A stretch of 64,000 nt of DNA from Phlebotomus papatasi (GCF_024763615.1 NC_077222.1:48174001-48238000), one strand, 5' to 3'. Numbered from the stretch's first letter, positions 44,975-57,913 are shown. A program made the numbers and translations. Notes: generated by a model not told the origin, from the sequence alone.

Positions 44975-45240
44975 TTGCATACCATGATGGGAGTATCCGC
45001 TAAGACTGTCCAGGAGCACCTTCGCCGTAGTGTGGATGTGGATGCTTCTTCCATGCCCCCAGATTTTTTTTGCGCAGAGACAGTGCATTTATCACAGACG
45101 TTTTATCATATTGAAAATGTTTTTTGCCTGATATTTAGTTGTTTGCACCGGGAGGAACTAGTGTCGAGTGTGAGAGTCGAGTCAGAGATCTCACCGCCCA
45201 AGAGCCAATCTTGCCTATTACGCCACTGACTGAGATCCAT
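44975..45240 (-). repeat. Possible second SINE-like repeat
   Basis: On the minus strand, CAGTGGCGTAATAGGC is A-box-like and TGACTCGACTCTCAC is a weak B-box-like phrase about 50 bases on. There is no second copy in the window to compare. Low certainty. Confidence 0.25.
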
Positions 45241-47550
45241 ATAGGATTTAATTAAAATTTAAAAAAAAATACGAAACCATAAAGTAAAAAATATTTTTGT
45301 ATGTAAAAGTCCATTATAAAAATTCCATTCATATTCCCCCTAAGCCAAATTTCTCGTGACGATTAACACTGCATTTAAAATTTAAAATCATCTATTTTTT
45401 GTTGATTTCATTTTCATATTTCGTTTAAACTGACCATTTAGTCGTAATTCCCATTAAAAGCATTTAGCGGATTTTTGTGTATTTTTTGGAGCGAAAAAAA
45501 TGTAGTCATATTGTTTGCATGCACAATATCAATTGCCAAGCTTTCTGTACACCATGCTTAATTGAGTAATGTGCCTTGGGTAGAGAGTAGATGAGAATGA
45601 AAATTTCATTATAATGTAGCACTCAACTAGCATTTTCACCACAAAACTCCACAAAGTTATCATCATTATAAAAGCTATATAACAATATCAAATTAACGCC
45701 ATCGTATGACAATATTTCAATTGCTGCATGAAATCTTGTCAATTTAACCCTCCATTAATACTGATAACAATCTGTGCTCCAGCGTATGGCTAAAGTGGTA
45801 CAATATTATTATCCTATTATAATGAAAGCAACAGCCCAGTCATTTCAATTAATTATCCAGAGATTAGCGTTAAATTCATGTGCACTACAATTAGGTCCTT
45901 TCTAACTTGATTGTTTCCCCTCCAGACCAAACCCCAAAGAGTGACTTTTGGGAGCTACACTTTCTCATCTCTCTTTTACTTCTGGCGGACAATTTTCTAT
46001 TTAATTTCAATTTCCTGTCTCAAGTGGAGAGATGGCTAAATTGGAAAAAAGGAGTTGAGGTTGATACCAGTGGGAATTTTTGTTCGTTTTCTGACCTGCA
46101 ATTTCCTTCCCACGAAACGGCAACTTGAGCGTCCGAATGATTTATTATCCAGCATTGGAAAGTGCGGTGAAGGAGAATGGAGAATAATACGGAAATCCAT
46201 GTAATATGGAAAGGCCAATAATCTATTTTCAACTTCATTAATTAAGGATATTCAATGAAAATAATTTGGTGAGATAATGGAATAGAGAGTGAGAGAGACT
46301 CAAGTGAATTTATATTGTTTTAGGTGGAGTTGACAAAGTTTCTGACATCCACAGCATCACAAAAGACAAGAGGGGATAGGACTAAATGGGAAAGTGTGAG
46401 AGTCAAAATGCGCTAGGGTTGATTTTCAAAAGCCATAGAGAATAGGGTCAGTGATTCCCTAAAAGCCTAGACTGTCATTGTAAAATCAACTAACTTTTCG
46501 ATTTTTAAAGTACACTATTTCATTTAGAAAAAAAACTGACAAAAAGCTCATACCATTCTTCTATGAAAGCTGGAAAATATTTTGCAGAGAGAACTAAATG
46601 AGTCTTGGAGCTTGCAGGAGTCACTGTTTGGATGATTGTTGTTGATGGTGAATGAGGAGAGCTTGAACTAGACAAGCCAAATTAATTAAAACTAAACCTC
46701 TTAAATTAAGATGAGACACTGACCGAACAATTGGGAGCATTGGGAGCATACCGACTGAATTTTATTAGAGCAAAATTTCCATTTCACTCTTCACAAAACA
46801 CCCCCATTTTTCTCCGCGAGAGTGATTTTTTTTATCTCTATGGCCCGCCAACCAGACTGATAGTTCCTACCCGTCCAGATCCCTCCATTTCAGCTCCCCC
46901 CTTGATTTAGGTTCTGTTTGTATTTATCTTCATCATTCCAATTCGAAACGACCAATATGGATTAAATAGACATAGAAGATATACGCATGGATATAAATGG
47001 AAAAACGCTTTTTGCACAACTCTCCGCCAGAACATTCATCACCAGCAAATCAAGTCACGAAAATAATTTCCCGCCGAAAATGTTGGAGCGCCAGATAGTC
47101 CATGGGTGGGAGAGGTTATGTTGATGTGGAGTCTAATGTGAAATAGTAGTTCAATTTTCCTTCTCAGCTTATTTTTGCTTATTTAATTCACCTCTTGCGG
47201 TGTTATTATTTTCATTCCACACTATTTCCCATTATCCAAAGGCCACACCACATTTTCCATATCTTATCCCCATGCTATAGTTCACTTTAATTGGCGTGCG
47301 CGGCAGAATGATATTAAAAAAAAATTGGACATTAATCATTTCATTGAACTTCAAAAGCTCTCTCATACATAAGAAGCAAACTAACATCTTTCAATACAGC
47401 CACATAGAAATGATTCTGTGTGGAAGTTTTCCATATACCAGCTGCTATGTAATATGTAATTAATCTACGTACAAATTAGAGATGTGCTTTTACTTGGTCA
47501 CAAAAACATTTTATCGGTTTGGTTTTTATCGAAATGACTGGGAAATTATA
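45241..47550. other. Stretch upstream of the channel gene, no firm features
   Basis: AT-rich with slightly GC-richer patches near 45900-46140 and 46830-47110. Open frames on both strands overlap one another and lack splice signals or recognisable domains. Confidence 0.35.
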
Positions 47551-48485
47551 TTAGATGAGATCATATATTCTGTCAGTAGAAGAGGTAAAAAGTTTGGAGT
47601 GGTATATCTCAGCTCCTGATGAACATAATTGGATGAGTGAACTATTGTTGGAAAGCTTGGTTCATTAGCTTTCAGAATCTGGTATATGTAATTGGCTCTG
47701 GGTAAATCATGGTCATCCAGAACCATTTATGTCGAAGAAGACACTTTTTGCAGCGTCATTTTTAACCATCTACTGCTGGGACCAGGAGTGACCCACAATT
47801 CTCGCACTTGGACTATTTGTTAGAGGAACTCAAAGGGTATAATTTGTGGAAGAAACCTTTTTTTTGGACATCTTACTTTTTTTTATTCATCGACTTTTGC
47901 AAGAATTTTAACATTTTACACGCAAGGAAAAAATTACAAAAATCCTAAAAGAGTGGTTTCTGGAAGTGAAGGATAGACGTGGGGATGAAATTGATATGAT
48001 ATTTGGATTCCTTGGATCAACTTATGGGGGAGTACTTAGAACATTCCAAGTCGATATCTTCATTAGTTTGTCCAGAAAATGAGATAGAAGGATTTCTGTC
48101 ATTTTTTTCTATGCGTGTAAAATGTTAAAATTCTTGCAAAAGTCGATGAATAAAAAAAAGTAAGACGTCCAAAAAAAAAGTTTCTTCCACAAATTATACC
48201 CTTTGAGTTCCTCTAACGAACAGTCCAAGTGCGAGAATTGTGGGTCACTCCTGGTCCCAGCAGTAGATGGTCAAAAATGACGCTGCAAAAAGTGTCTTCT
48301 TCGACATAAATGGTTCTGGATGACCATGATTTACCCATAGCCAATTACATATACCAGATTCTGAAAGCTAATGAACCAAGCTTTCCAACAATAGTTCACT
48401 CATCCAATTATGTTCATCAGGAGCTGAGATATACCACTCCAAACTTTTTACCTCTTCTACTGACAGAATATATGATCTCATCTAA
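47551..48485. mobile_element. Palindromic foldback element TTAGATGAGATC, copy 2
   Basis: Same length and structure as 39840-40774, again flanked by TA and with the 60-residue frame in both arms. Only a handful of differences separate the four arms (for example Ile to Arg in DLPRANY), so the two insertions are recent or have been homogenised. Confidence 0.85.
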
Positions 48486-48847
48486 TATTATGGCGTTTAC
48501 ACATTTGAATCAGGCATTGTGAATTTGGTATGAAATACCATTAAAGCTGATCATTTAATACAATGACTATTTCCATTTAGTATTTATATATAATGCTTAA
48601 CAATTATTGGGTAACAATAGGGATCTTGAGTATGAATACTTAAGTGAACAATCAACAATTATAAACACTTAAGGAAAATGTCTTTACGCTTTCCAAACAT
48701 TGTATAGAGTTATTAGTCTTATCGATAGCTTTAATGGAAACTAGTGACTTCTATCGAAGAACAGATATACAGTACGTTCTTTAAACCTATTGAACTGTTG
48801 GCCTCAAGAAACTATGACAAGAAATAATTCAAAGCGATTATTACGGC

Positions 48848-49241
48848 GTTATCACACTTGCACATTAAAATTTTAATATGATTCACATTAATTGTCGCTT
48901 GTGAGCGTCCAAATATGTTATTTGTGTCTTTAAGTCACTTAATATTTGAGGTTTTTCTATTTATTGATAAAGAAGTGGACTTGGCCTGCAAAAATAAGTT
49001 TAAATTTACCTAAAGCATAAGTATTTTTCATATTAAAAAATTAAAGAGAAAATCGCATTAATTTTTCGCATTAATGCTATAAATCAATTTATATCAAATT
49101 TTGCGGGCCAAGTCTACCTTTTTATCAACAAATAGATCAAATTTTGAATATAAAATGATTCAAACACACAAATTACACATTTGTGTGTTAGCGACATTTA
49201 ATGTGAATCATATTAAAATTTTAATGTGTAAGTATGATAAC
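48848..49241. mobile_element. TIR element GTTATCAYACTTRCACATTAA
   Basis: GTTATCACACTTGCACATTA and TAATGTGTAAGTATGATAAC are inverted ends. The match continues through AAATTTTAATATGATTCACAT, and inner inverted AAGTGGACTTGGCCTGCAAA-type arms make it largely palindromic. Confidence 0.7.
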
Positions 49242-49631
49242 ACAGTTAGAGTATAAACAAAATATTCAACTGGAAATTTCTAAACATGTCTAATAAATAA
49301 ATTTGTAAAATCCAACACTTTCAAAAATCCCAAACCACATGTTTTTTAGTGGTAAAAAAGAGGTATGTGAAAAAATTAATGTTATATTATTAATGATAAA
49401 GTCGACTTAAAAGGAGACGCCGAAGATATCAAATTGCTATTCCTAATCAATTGACCTCTAGAAATATCGAGCGAATTAATAGAGAAACAGGGAAAAAATT
49501 GAAATTTGTCATTTATGGAAATTTTTATAGTAATAGGAAATGGGTAGCAAAGCACCTAAAACTTTGCAAGCTGCTCGAACTCCCGAGATGGAGTTTTGTC
49601 TTATATTCTTTTTCACAATTTTTTGTGTGTA

Positions 49632-50260
49632 GGGGGAAGTGGAGCACCTTTGAAAATGGGACACCTTTGAAATTGGGATTTTTCACCTATTTTTTAATAA
49701 AAAAATGATTCGTTTGGTGATAGGATAACTGTGCCAAATTTCGGCATAGTTGCATGCAAGCGTCAAAGTCTCAAGTTTAAAATGTGATATTTTAAATACA
49801 AATTGATTTTTTTCATGCTTTCTTTTGCAAGAGTGTTGTTTGGAACCTTGTAAAGAGTTTACCATCTTTATTTACTCTAAAATCATTCTGAATACATTTT
49901 AAAATGAATAAAAATATAGACATAGCTTTGGTGCCCTATTTCGGCCACCTTTATTCTCATAGTTCCTTGTCCTTCGGGAATTCTTCCAATAACTTTTCCA
50001 CGTCATCTCGTTTGTCGAAGCTATATTTTTTGTCATTCTTTTGCATTGTATAATCTCTAGAGTACGTAAAATCTAAAAGTTCATGGAAATTCGAGGAACA
50101 AAAAAGGTGGCCGAAATTGCAAGCTGGCCGGAATTTGGCACATTTACCCTATAATTTAGCTGCAAAAACAAATTGAAAAGCTAAATTTCATTATGATATG
50201 GCTTAATTCCACTTAAAAATTGGAGAAAAATCCCAATCTCGAAGGTGCCCCACGTCCCCC
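49632..50260. mobile_element. MITE TAGGGGGAAGTGGAGCACC, split by another MITE
   Basis: The left piece GGGGGAAGTGGAGCACCTTT and right piece AAGGTGCCCCACGTCCCCC are the inverted ends of the family seen at 32613. The inner part is interrupted by the element at 49723-50149. TA flanks the outer ends. Confidence 0.75.
49723..50149. mobile_element. MITE AGGGTAAGTGTGCCAAATTCC, copy 4 (nested)
   Basis: It runs from GGATAACTGTGCCAAATTTC to GGAATTTGGCACATTTACCC and matches copies 1-3 along its length. It is inserted into the element 49632-50260, giving a two-level nest. Confidence 0.75.
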
Positions 50261-50329
50261 TATATAAGAATAATGTCGATTTAAATTTATTCATGAAACA
50301 TTATAAAACCTTATGGAAGTTAAAAATTG

Positions 50330-50890
50330 TTTGAGAAGAGAGGATTTCGGGTTAAAATTATGTCCTTCGACCTTGAATAATTCAAAATGGAAATTTTTAC
50401 GGTGAAAGATGTCAAAGGATGAAATGTTCAGCTGGACTACCTTCAAAACATTTCCAAAAATGAACGAAATCGGCAGGGCCAATTTTTTGCAAAATTGGAA
50501 AAACCTCATTTATGACTTATTTTTGGGGAATCTCTATAGTCGATATCTCTTACCGTTTCAATTTTATATGGGTCAAAAGACTGGAAAAATGCGAAAAGCA
50601 GTAATTTTAAGAGTCATTACCGTTACTTTCTCGATACATCAGCAATTGCGACTGATGCTATCGGGTCAGAATTAAAAGACCTTTCAAAAGAAAATCCAAA
50701 TTTAACCAAATACCGTTGAAAATTAGGCCCTCTGGGGTGATTGAACTTTGACCTTCAATAATTCAAAATGGCGATTTTTTCAGTGATAGGTGCCTAAGGA
50801 CGAAATGTTCAGCTGGACTACCTTCAAAACATATTCAAAAAATAATGAAATCACCATGGCCATTTTTGAGATAAGTTTAAAAAAACTTTT
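50330..50890. repeat. Tandem repeat units of the ~310-base family
   Basis: Two diverged units share AATAATTCAAAATGG, GATGAAATGTTCAGCTGGAC, ACCTTCAAAACAT and GGCCAATTTTTTGCAAAATT. Spacing between matching points is about 380 bases here because of an extra segment. Confidence 0.6.
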
Positions 50891-50947
50891 TTTTTTTAGA
50901 GTGGTAAGAAGGGGTGGAGGGTAATTTGGGTAAGTTAGTTCGCTAAT

Positions 50948-51056
50948 GACCTCTACACACTAGAGAAATTTATGTCCATATTGAAACGAATTCCCTACGT
51001 TTGTGTAGGAGAAACTCTTCAAGATGGACATTAATTTCTCTAGTGTGTAGAGGCCA
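50948..51056. mobile_element. Small palindromic MITE TGRCCTCTACACACTAGAGA
   Basis: TGACCTCTACACACTAGAGA and TCTCTAGTGTGTAGAGGCCA are inverted ends of a 109-base hairpin with inner arms AATTTATGTCCAT and ATGGACATTAATT. Confidence 0.75.
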
Positions 51057-51066
51057 CAAAGAACGT

Positions 51067-51321
51067 CACTGAGAAAAAAAGAGGATGCGATTAACTTTTT
51101 TTCCTTGTAACTTTAACACTTTTTAGGTGTAAAAATATATCAACATTTTTTAATGTTAATTTTACACCTTTTTAAGGGTAAAATTAACATGAAAAAGGAT
51201 AATTTTGACCCCCAATACACCTAAAAAGTGTAATATTCACACCGATTTTGGATCAATACTGCAGGGTAAAATTAACATTTGCGGAATGTTATTTTAACTT
51301 TTTCGGATTTCTCTCACAGTG
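51067..51321 (+). mobile_element. CACTGAGA repeat, copy 2 (255 bases)
   Basis: Full-length partner of 21036-21289 in the same orientation. It starts CACTGAGAAAAAAAGAGGATG and ends TCGGATTTCTCTCACAGTG. Confidence 0.7.
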
Positions 51322-51500
51322 GTTGAATTGTGGGGGGTTCACCAAAGACCGGAAATCGATAGCTCGTACCGTGGCAGCCAGGATAGTGTAAAAATTGAAA
51401 AAAAAATAATTGTGGAAACTATAATCTAGTCAAGTTCGAGTAGTTAAAAATCATTATTATTAGTTACCTAAATACTATTTAATACAAGTAATAATAACTA

Positions 51501-51757
51501 CTCTGAAAAAAATGTTTTGTTAAACAAACAAATGGATTTTGTTGAAATGTTGTCAAAAGGATGTTATTTGCCAATTTGACAAAATTTTCTTGCATTTTAT
51601 GTGGAAAAACACCCTCTTGACAAACTTTTAACAAGATCCAGTTTTAACAATTTCAACAAGATAACGCCGATTTGACAAAACTTTTCCATATTCTATATGG
51701 AAGAACACCCTTTTTACAAACTTATATTATTAATTTGACAAAACATTTTTTTCAGAG
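51501..51757. mobile_element. MITE CTCTGAAAAAAATGTTTTGT, TA duplication
   Basis: CTCTGAAAAAAATGTTTTGT and ACAAAACATTTTTTTCAGAG are inverted ends with TA outside both. The interior repeats the phrases GGAAAAACACCCTCTTGACAA and GGAAGAACACCCTTTTTACA in tandem. Confidence 0.8.
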
Positions 51758-54079
51758 TACGATTTATTAACAACTTTTATTATAAATGATCAGAGAATAG
51801 GATGTAAATACAATAAAATTTCATCATTTTTTTTTTAATATTTCACCGCATTTTATCTGTCTTCTGATACACATTTTCACATGTTCCATCGCAATCCATT
51901 CAAAGAAAAAAGAAACAAAACACGAGCAAAAACGCAGAACATTTGTGTGGAGTAGAAATGTTCCTTGGGGAGCGAAAATTGATGTAAAACAAGAAATTGC
52001 CCAACTCGATTGGCCTATTTATTTACAAAACCATGTACTTCAACAATGTAGAGTGAAGATTTTTTTTGTGTCTCACGTTTCCTACATATATTTTGCAAAT
52101 TTAGCGATACAAGTATCTTGAAATATAGGAGAATGTGGGAATAATGTGCGATTGTAGATTGTATAAAATCTCACCCAAAGGACGCTTAATATTCATCTCA
52201 CACAGAATATCCTCAACAACATTGCACACATTCAGGGCTAAAAGCACACACCTGTTTATTATATATTGGGGCTTCATTATGTAAAAGTTTCTTATATGTG
52301 TATTTTATTATTAGCACAAGAGCCTCGTGACGGTCTCTAAATTGAGAGACCTATTATCTACAGATGAACAAATTGTAAAAGGGTTCCCATCTCGATCAAC
52401 TCTCCCCCGTATCTACATCACTGGCAACTATATAGTATATAGAGCAATTCTTACAAGATATTCCCAAGTTTATTTATAAAAGATTACACATAAAAGTGGA
52501 TATTGTGGATTTCTTCATTCGACACCACCGTCGAAGTGGAACATCCCTTTAATCTGTTCTGGTTGTCGCCCGATTGTCTTTTACGATTTTACCCCCTTGT
52601 AGTAAAATCAATAATAATAAAAAATATCTCCTCTCCAATGGCTAGAAAATACTTGTATATGTGTCCTATCGGTGACAAACAAACGCACAAAGACTTTCTT
52701 GTTTTGGTACACACAATAAACCCCAATAATATTGGTCAATCTCGCAAAAATCATAATAATAATACTGGAAATATATCGTAAAGACATGGTGAAAGGAGAG
52801 ATAAATTTTATTTATATGATACACAAATTTGCGCTCCCTCAGATTTTGGGAACAACCACCCACTTTTCAAGTTATACACCCCCACAAACTTTTCCACACT
52901 CCAAGCAGCACGTCTGGGAAATTTTCGACTCTATTTTGCGCCTTTGCATGCTAAACTTTTCTCAAATTTTCAATAAACTTGACAAAAGGACTGTTAAAAT
53001 GATATGGGATAGAATAACTACCCAATAAAAATCCAAAACCAATAGATACGATTTCCCAGCACTTCACATTATCACCTTGTATGAGCCATTCCTTTTCCTT
53101 CCCAATTCCCTATTTCGACTAATGAATCCTCTCTCTCTCACTCCTCCAGGAAAATTTCATGTGGAAACAATGAGAGCAATTTCACCTACACGATTGTGTT
53201 GAAAAAGAATCTCAATTTTATGGAGAAAGTTTGTGGGGATCAATTTAGTAGTCAATAATGGTTTACCAGAAGTTAAGGAAGCAATCACAACTTTCATGTT
53301 CTTGAGGATTTGTGTTGTGAGGCACAAAAAAAAAGAAACTGAAAATCATGCAATTAAATCTATGGCCTTTTTTGCACCCATGTAAATAAAATTGACTTTA
53401 CGTGAGTTTAGCTGAAAACGTGCGATTTTCATTTCACTCACAAGAGGATTTTTGTGTCTTTTTTTTTTCCTACTTTACCCCAGCAAGACTTTCACAAAAG
53501 TATCAGCTCTATGTCGTCAGGGATTTTCCCAGGGAGTTAGGAAGAAAGTTGACAAGAAGGAAAATTGGCAGACGGGAAGGTTGTTATTCCTTGAGAAAAC
53601 AGAAGGATTTAAAAAAAATTAATCAGGAAAATGCATGTTAAGAAGATGAAAGGTGACAGTGTACAATACTAACACTTTTAAAGTATATGAAATTTTAATA
53701 TTTCTTGCGTTATTTTTTTCACTTAAAAATTGTATAATTTTAAGCAAATTGAGATATAAAGCGTGGTTGTAATATCCACAAATTTCAGTTAGAATTTCTC
53801 ACTTTTTGCCACTTAAAAAAAGTTAATAATGCGATATAACATCGCATAGTCTTTACTTATGGCCTCCTCGCAAAAAACTTCACTTTTTGTCACAAAATGA
53901 TTTCGAAAAACCTCAAAATTAAAAAATATTTGGTATGTTATGATAGCTTATCACATTCTTTTCGGTTTGCTGGGTCATTTTTTTGACAGAAATTGCGACA
54001 AGGCCGTAAAAACAGGCCACACGTAATGCCGTCACCCTAAATGAACTGGACTTTTTCAGAAAAAAAGGTTTCTAGGCGT
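51758..54079. other. No firm features
   Basis: AT-rich sequence with several 60-100 codon frames on both strands (52503-53028, 53402-53641). None shows a domain, splice logic or repeat membership that I can support. Confidence 0.35.
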
Positions 54080-54400
54080 TCACTTTTTCATATAGGAATG
54101 ATGTTATCAGTCTCATGCTTTGTGGAATTAATTGTAATAGTCTCAAGAGGATTTGAACCCGAGACGCTTACATTTTACAACTAATGACCTAGCACGCTTA
54201 CTTAAGATGAGAGTCTGCTTAACGTAATTATAATCAAAATAAATATCAATTTCTGTCGTCCCTCGGCTTAATCAGTGGGAAACTGATGGAAATTTAGTCA
54301 AATCATTATTTTGATTATACGTTAAGTCGTCACTCGGCTTAAGTCGTAAGTGTTTCTAGAGCTTTACGCTCCATCAATTGGCCCATTGTGTGTCTAATGT
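54080..54400 (-). repeat. tRNA-derived SINE, copy 2, split by a MITE
   Basis: On the minus strand, AATGGGCCAATTGATGG (A-box side, about 54387-54371) and GGTTCAAATCC (B box, about 54163-54153) are separated by an inserted MITE (54185-54362). The body shares AATTCCACAAAGCATGAGACTG with copy 1 (ATTCCACAGGCATGGGAGTG). Confidence 0.55.
54185..54362. mobile_element. MITE of the TGCCCTAGACACAC family inside the SINE
   Basis: Diverged ends TGACCTAGCACGCTTACTTA and TAAGTCGTAAGTGTTTCTAG flank arms matching 37928-38155, including CTTAACGTAAT and the centre GTGGGAAACTGATGG. Confidence 0.6.
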
Positions 54401-54405
54401 TTGTA

Positions 54406-55951
54406 CCGTCGTTGCGGGTGACTTTGCACGTTTTTTCGCTGTTTTTCAACTTTGCCCTCTAAAAGTGGATAGTTAAAGTGAAGGGAGGGGGGTTTTTGAG
54501 TAAAATTATTTGTATTCAGTTGTTAATGAATGGATTTTGTGCCACTAACATAAATTTTATAAAATTTTACTATGTTTAAAAAAATCAAGAAAAAAGGCTT
54601 GCACTTGGGATAAGGTGCGGGTGACTTTGCACTTTTTAATAAATACCAAAAAAATCAACAATTTCTGATAGTAAACGACAATGAAGATCTTCATATCTCA
54701 GGGTAAGATGCACGAGATCTACAAGATGACGTGGTCGCCATTTTGATTTGACGTTTCTGTCCGCCATTTTGAATAACTGTCAAAACCTAAAACTGGTCCA
54801 ATTTTAGTATGTTGTGGCTAATGTTAAGGCCTTTTCAGAACATATCTATGTTCCAGTCTACGTTAAGCATTTACCTAGATATAGAGGCTCAAAGTTTAAA
54901 ATTTTGAAATATTCATATTTGTGCGATCTTTGTTTCCTAATTCTGAATTGTAAAACCTAAATAAAATGCCTCAGTAACCATTGAAAATGGTTGAGGCTTT
55001 TATTTTATTTATTTATTTACTCTTACATAATTTAAAAAATAAATGAAAAGTGCAGTAATTTCTTTATTTTTGTATTTTTTTATCTTTGCAAAAACAGATT
55101 CAGATCCTCAAATAACAAGCTGTTATAAAGAAAAACATTACTTTTCTTTCTGTTTATTCGTTAGATCTCATCGCCTAACGATACCGCTGCCTTTTTTGTG
55201 ATGGTTTCGATAAAAGAAGCTTCCGATAGTTCTATATTCAAGAAAATGTCTAAATTTTGAACTTGAAACTCCAGTATCTAGACAATCGCTTGACCTACAT
55301 CTTATTTTATATATGTTCTGAAAAGGCCTTGACATCAGCTAGAACATATTAAAATTTCAGCTCAATCGGATGAGATTTTTGTTTTGACAGATATTCAAAA
55401 TGGCGGTCAGAAACGTCAAATCAAAATGGCGACAATACCATCTTGTAGATCTCGGTCATTTTATCTTAGATTATCAAAAAATTGGATAATTTTTAGCCAA
55501 ATACTTCTATAATAAAGCTTTAGAAAGATCATTATATACAATTTTATAATATAAATCATGCGCTCTTAGGAAAATAATTGTGAAAAAAAAAATATTTTAA
55601 TAAAAATAATCAACAAAATTGAAGTGGACTGTTCTAGCCAGTTAAATTTAGAATAGATTTGGGCTATTTACTACTCTGAAATTGATTTTAGAATTGCACC
55701 TCCAGATAACTTTTTCAGGGAGTTGTTTTTTAACAAAATACCTATACTAGGATTTCATTGACTATTACTGAAACTACAAGAATCCTTTTGAGGATCATTA
55801 TACCTTATTTGGTACATAACATATCCCTATATACTTTGACTTGGTAGACCAGATCGACGAAGACTATCAATAAATTCTAGAATTAATGAAAGTCTCGCGA
55901 ACAACAGAGTGCAAAGTCACCCCCCGAGTACAAAGTCACCCGCAACGACGG
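54406..55951 (-). mobile_element. Element CCGTCGTTGCGGGTGACTTTG (copy 2, inverted)
   Basis: It is the reverse of 17178-18726 over its full length, with the same perfect inverted ends, TA flanks and internal fold (GTCGCCATTTTGATTTGACG near 54734; GACAGATATTCAAAATGGCG near 55386). No transposase frame is visible. Confidence 0.85.
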
Positions 55952-55953
55952 TA

Positions 55954-57913
55954 ATTCATTTGTGATATCCCTTTTTTTAAATATGATAAATCGGAAGTCA
56001 AGCCTGTATCATCAGTAGATTACTTCTTAATAATGATGAGAATAATAATATAATAAAATATAAAATTTGATAGAGCAAAAAGATCCAAATGAACGAAAAG
56101 TTCAATTACAAAAAATAAGTTCAAAGGCGGTTTAAAAAAAATGTTAAGAATCTGTACAATGCAAGAAAATAAATAATTTTTGACTATAAAATCGCTAAAA
56201 TCGTAACACTTTTATAACGGTCAAGATAATTTAGATGTGATTTTCTATAACCACACTATTTAAGTTATAGAACATTATGTACAGGAAGGAAACTTGCGCC
56301 CCTGTCACACCTTACTACACGCTTGGTGACAAATGAGCTATAACAAAATTATTTTATTTACTTTCTTTATATATTTTACTTTAAATGGTGGCAAACTATA
56401 ATAATTAAAAAATTAATAGATAAAAATGTAGATAAATGGGTCGCAGAAACTAATGATCGTGAGGGATTATCGACGTAGCAATTCAAACGATGGCCAAGCT
56501 AGTATTAGTCGTAAATTTGAAAAAAAACATTTGGAAATTGGATTAATATCATTTACTCAAAAAGCTTCATAGAGCTTTTTGCAATCGCCGTTCGACGCTC
56601 ACTGGCTCCTAACGCTGTCCTAATTCAGAATTTAATAAGAAAATTTGTTATATAACATTAGCATAATCTTAAAGAATCCCCATACAGGATTAACAAAGTA
56701 GAGATGGCTTGATTACTGTGTGTATGATAGCTAAAATAGAAAGTCCGAAAAGGTTAACCGGCAGGGTTCGGAAAAGTGAACATTACTAATAGAGCTAATA
56801 GATAACTGCATTTAAGCATATCAGTAATGAGGAGTTTTCAAGGTAGCAAAAGAAAGCTTTCCTTCATACACTAGACTGATAAATGCAATTGCAATTAAAT
56901 ATTGTGTTATTTAATTTTCATATTACTCTCACTTACAATGTTCTCCTTAAATTTTAGTACTGTGAAAGCTCTTGACATTCGACTTTCTCGTATAAACTCT
57001 TCAAAGAGTTTTGATCTTAAGAAAGTTCAGCAACCTACAGAGAAATTAACAAATTTCTAAAGTTTTGCTCATAAAAAAAATTAAATAAAAATTATCATTT
57101 GAAATTTATCATTTTAACGAGTTGTATTGCGTGAACTTTGAAAAATTCCCCAGAGCAATTTTCTCATAATTGTGGGATATTAAGAAAACGCTTAGGAATT
57201 TAACATTACTCCCACTGTGACTTGAACTACATGAGCTTTACGAACAAAATGTATTTTTGTTCCCACTGGTGGCAAAAGTTTATGCAACCAAAAAGTTATT
57301 CTGATCGGATAGATGCTCAAAGAATCCCAAGTTCTGCATCCAAGTTGAGTTTATTTTGCCATCTTAATCCTCAATTTTACTCTCACAGAGCTTTTTTTTT
57401 ATATTTTCTTCACATTGGCCCTGGTTTCCCAGCCTCTCTTTGAGGGAAAACTTGGTGATTTGCTCTCTGGTCATGGGAATGGAGTACATTTTCAGTAACC
57501 ATCAGCAGTATAAGAAAATTCTCCCGTCTCACCCATATAAACAACTTGGTCTTTTCCGACATGGTGGGAAAAGAGAGTGAAAAGGATTTATTCTGATTAA
57601 ACGATCCGACAAGAGGCTCTCGCTGTATGTTTATCTTGTAATCATTTCACTCTTTTGCTATGGGGATATGGAGTTAGAGCCATAAGAGCTTCAAGTCCGA
57701 AATAGAGAAGAGTGGTATGAGTGTCATCTCGAGTGAACCACCAAATCGCAAGTGGAGATCTCCTTTTTGAGCTGAACTCAGCTCAACTGAGTGGATATAT
57801 TCCTAGGGACTCAATAAATCGTACCCATGAGGGGGGAAAGGACACCCAGTGAATCTGCATTAATTCATCGCAATTCTCTCACGCATTTATCTCACAACAC
57901 CCAAGATTTATTT
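55954..57913. other. No firm features
   Basis: AT-rich; a 73-codon frame at 57222-57443 has no recognisable content. Nothing else to support. Confidence 0.35.
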
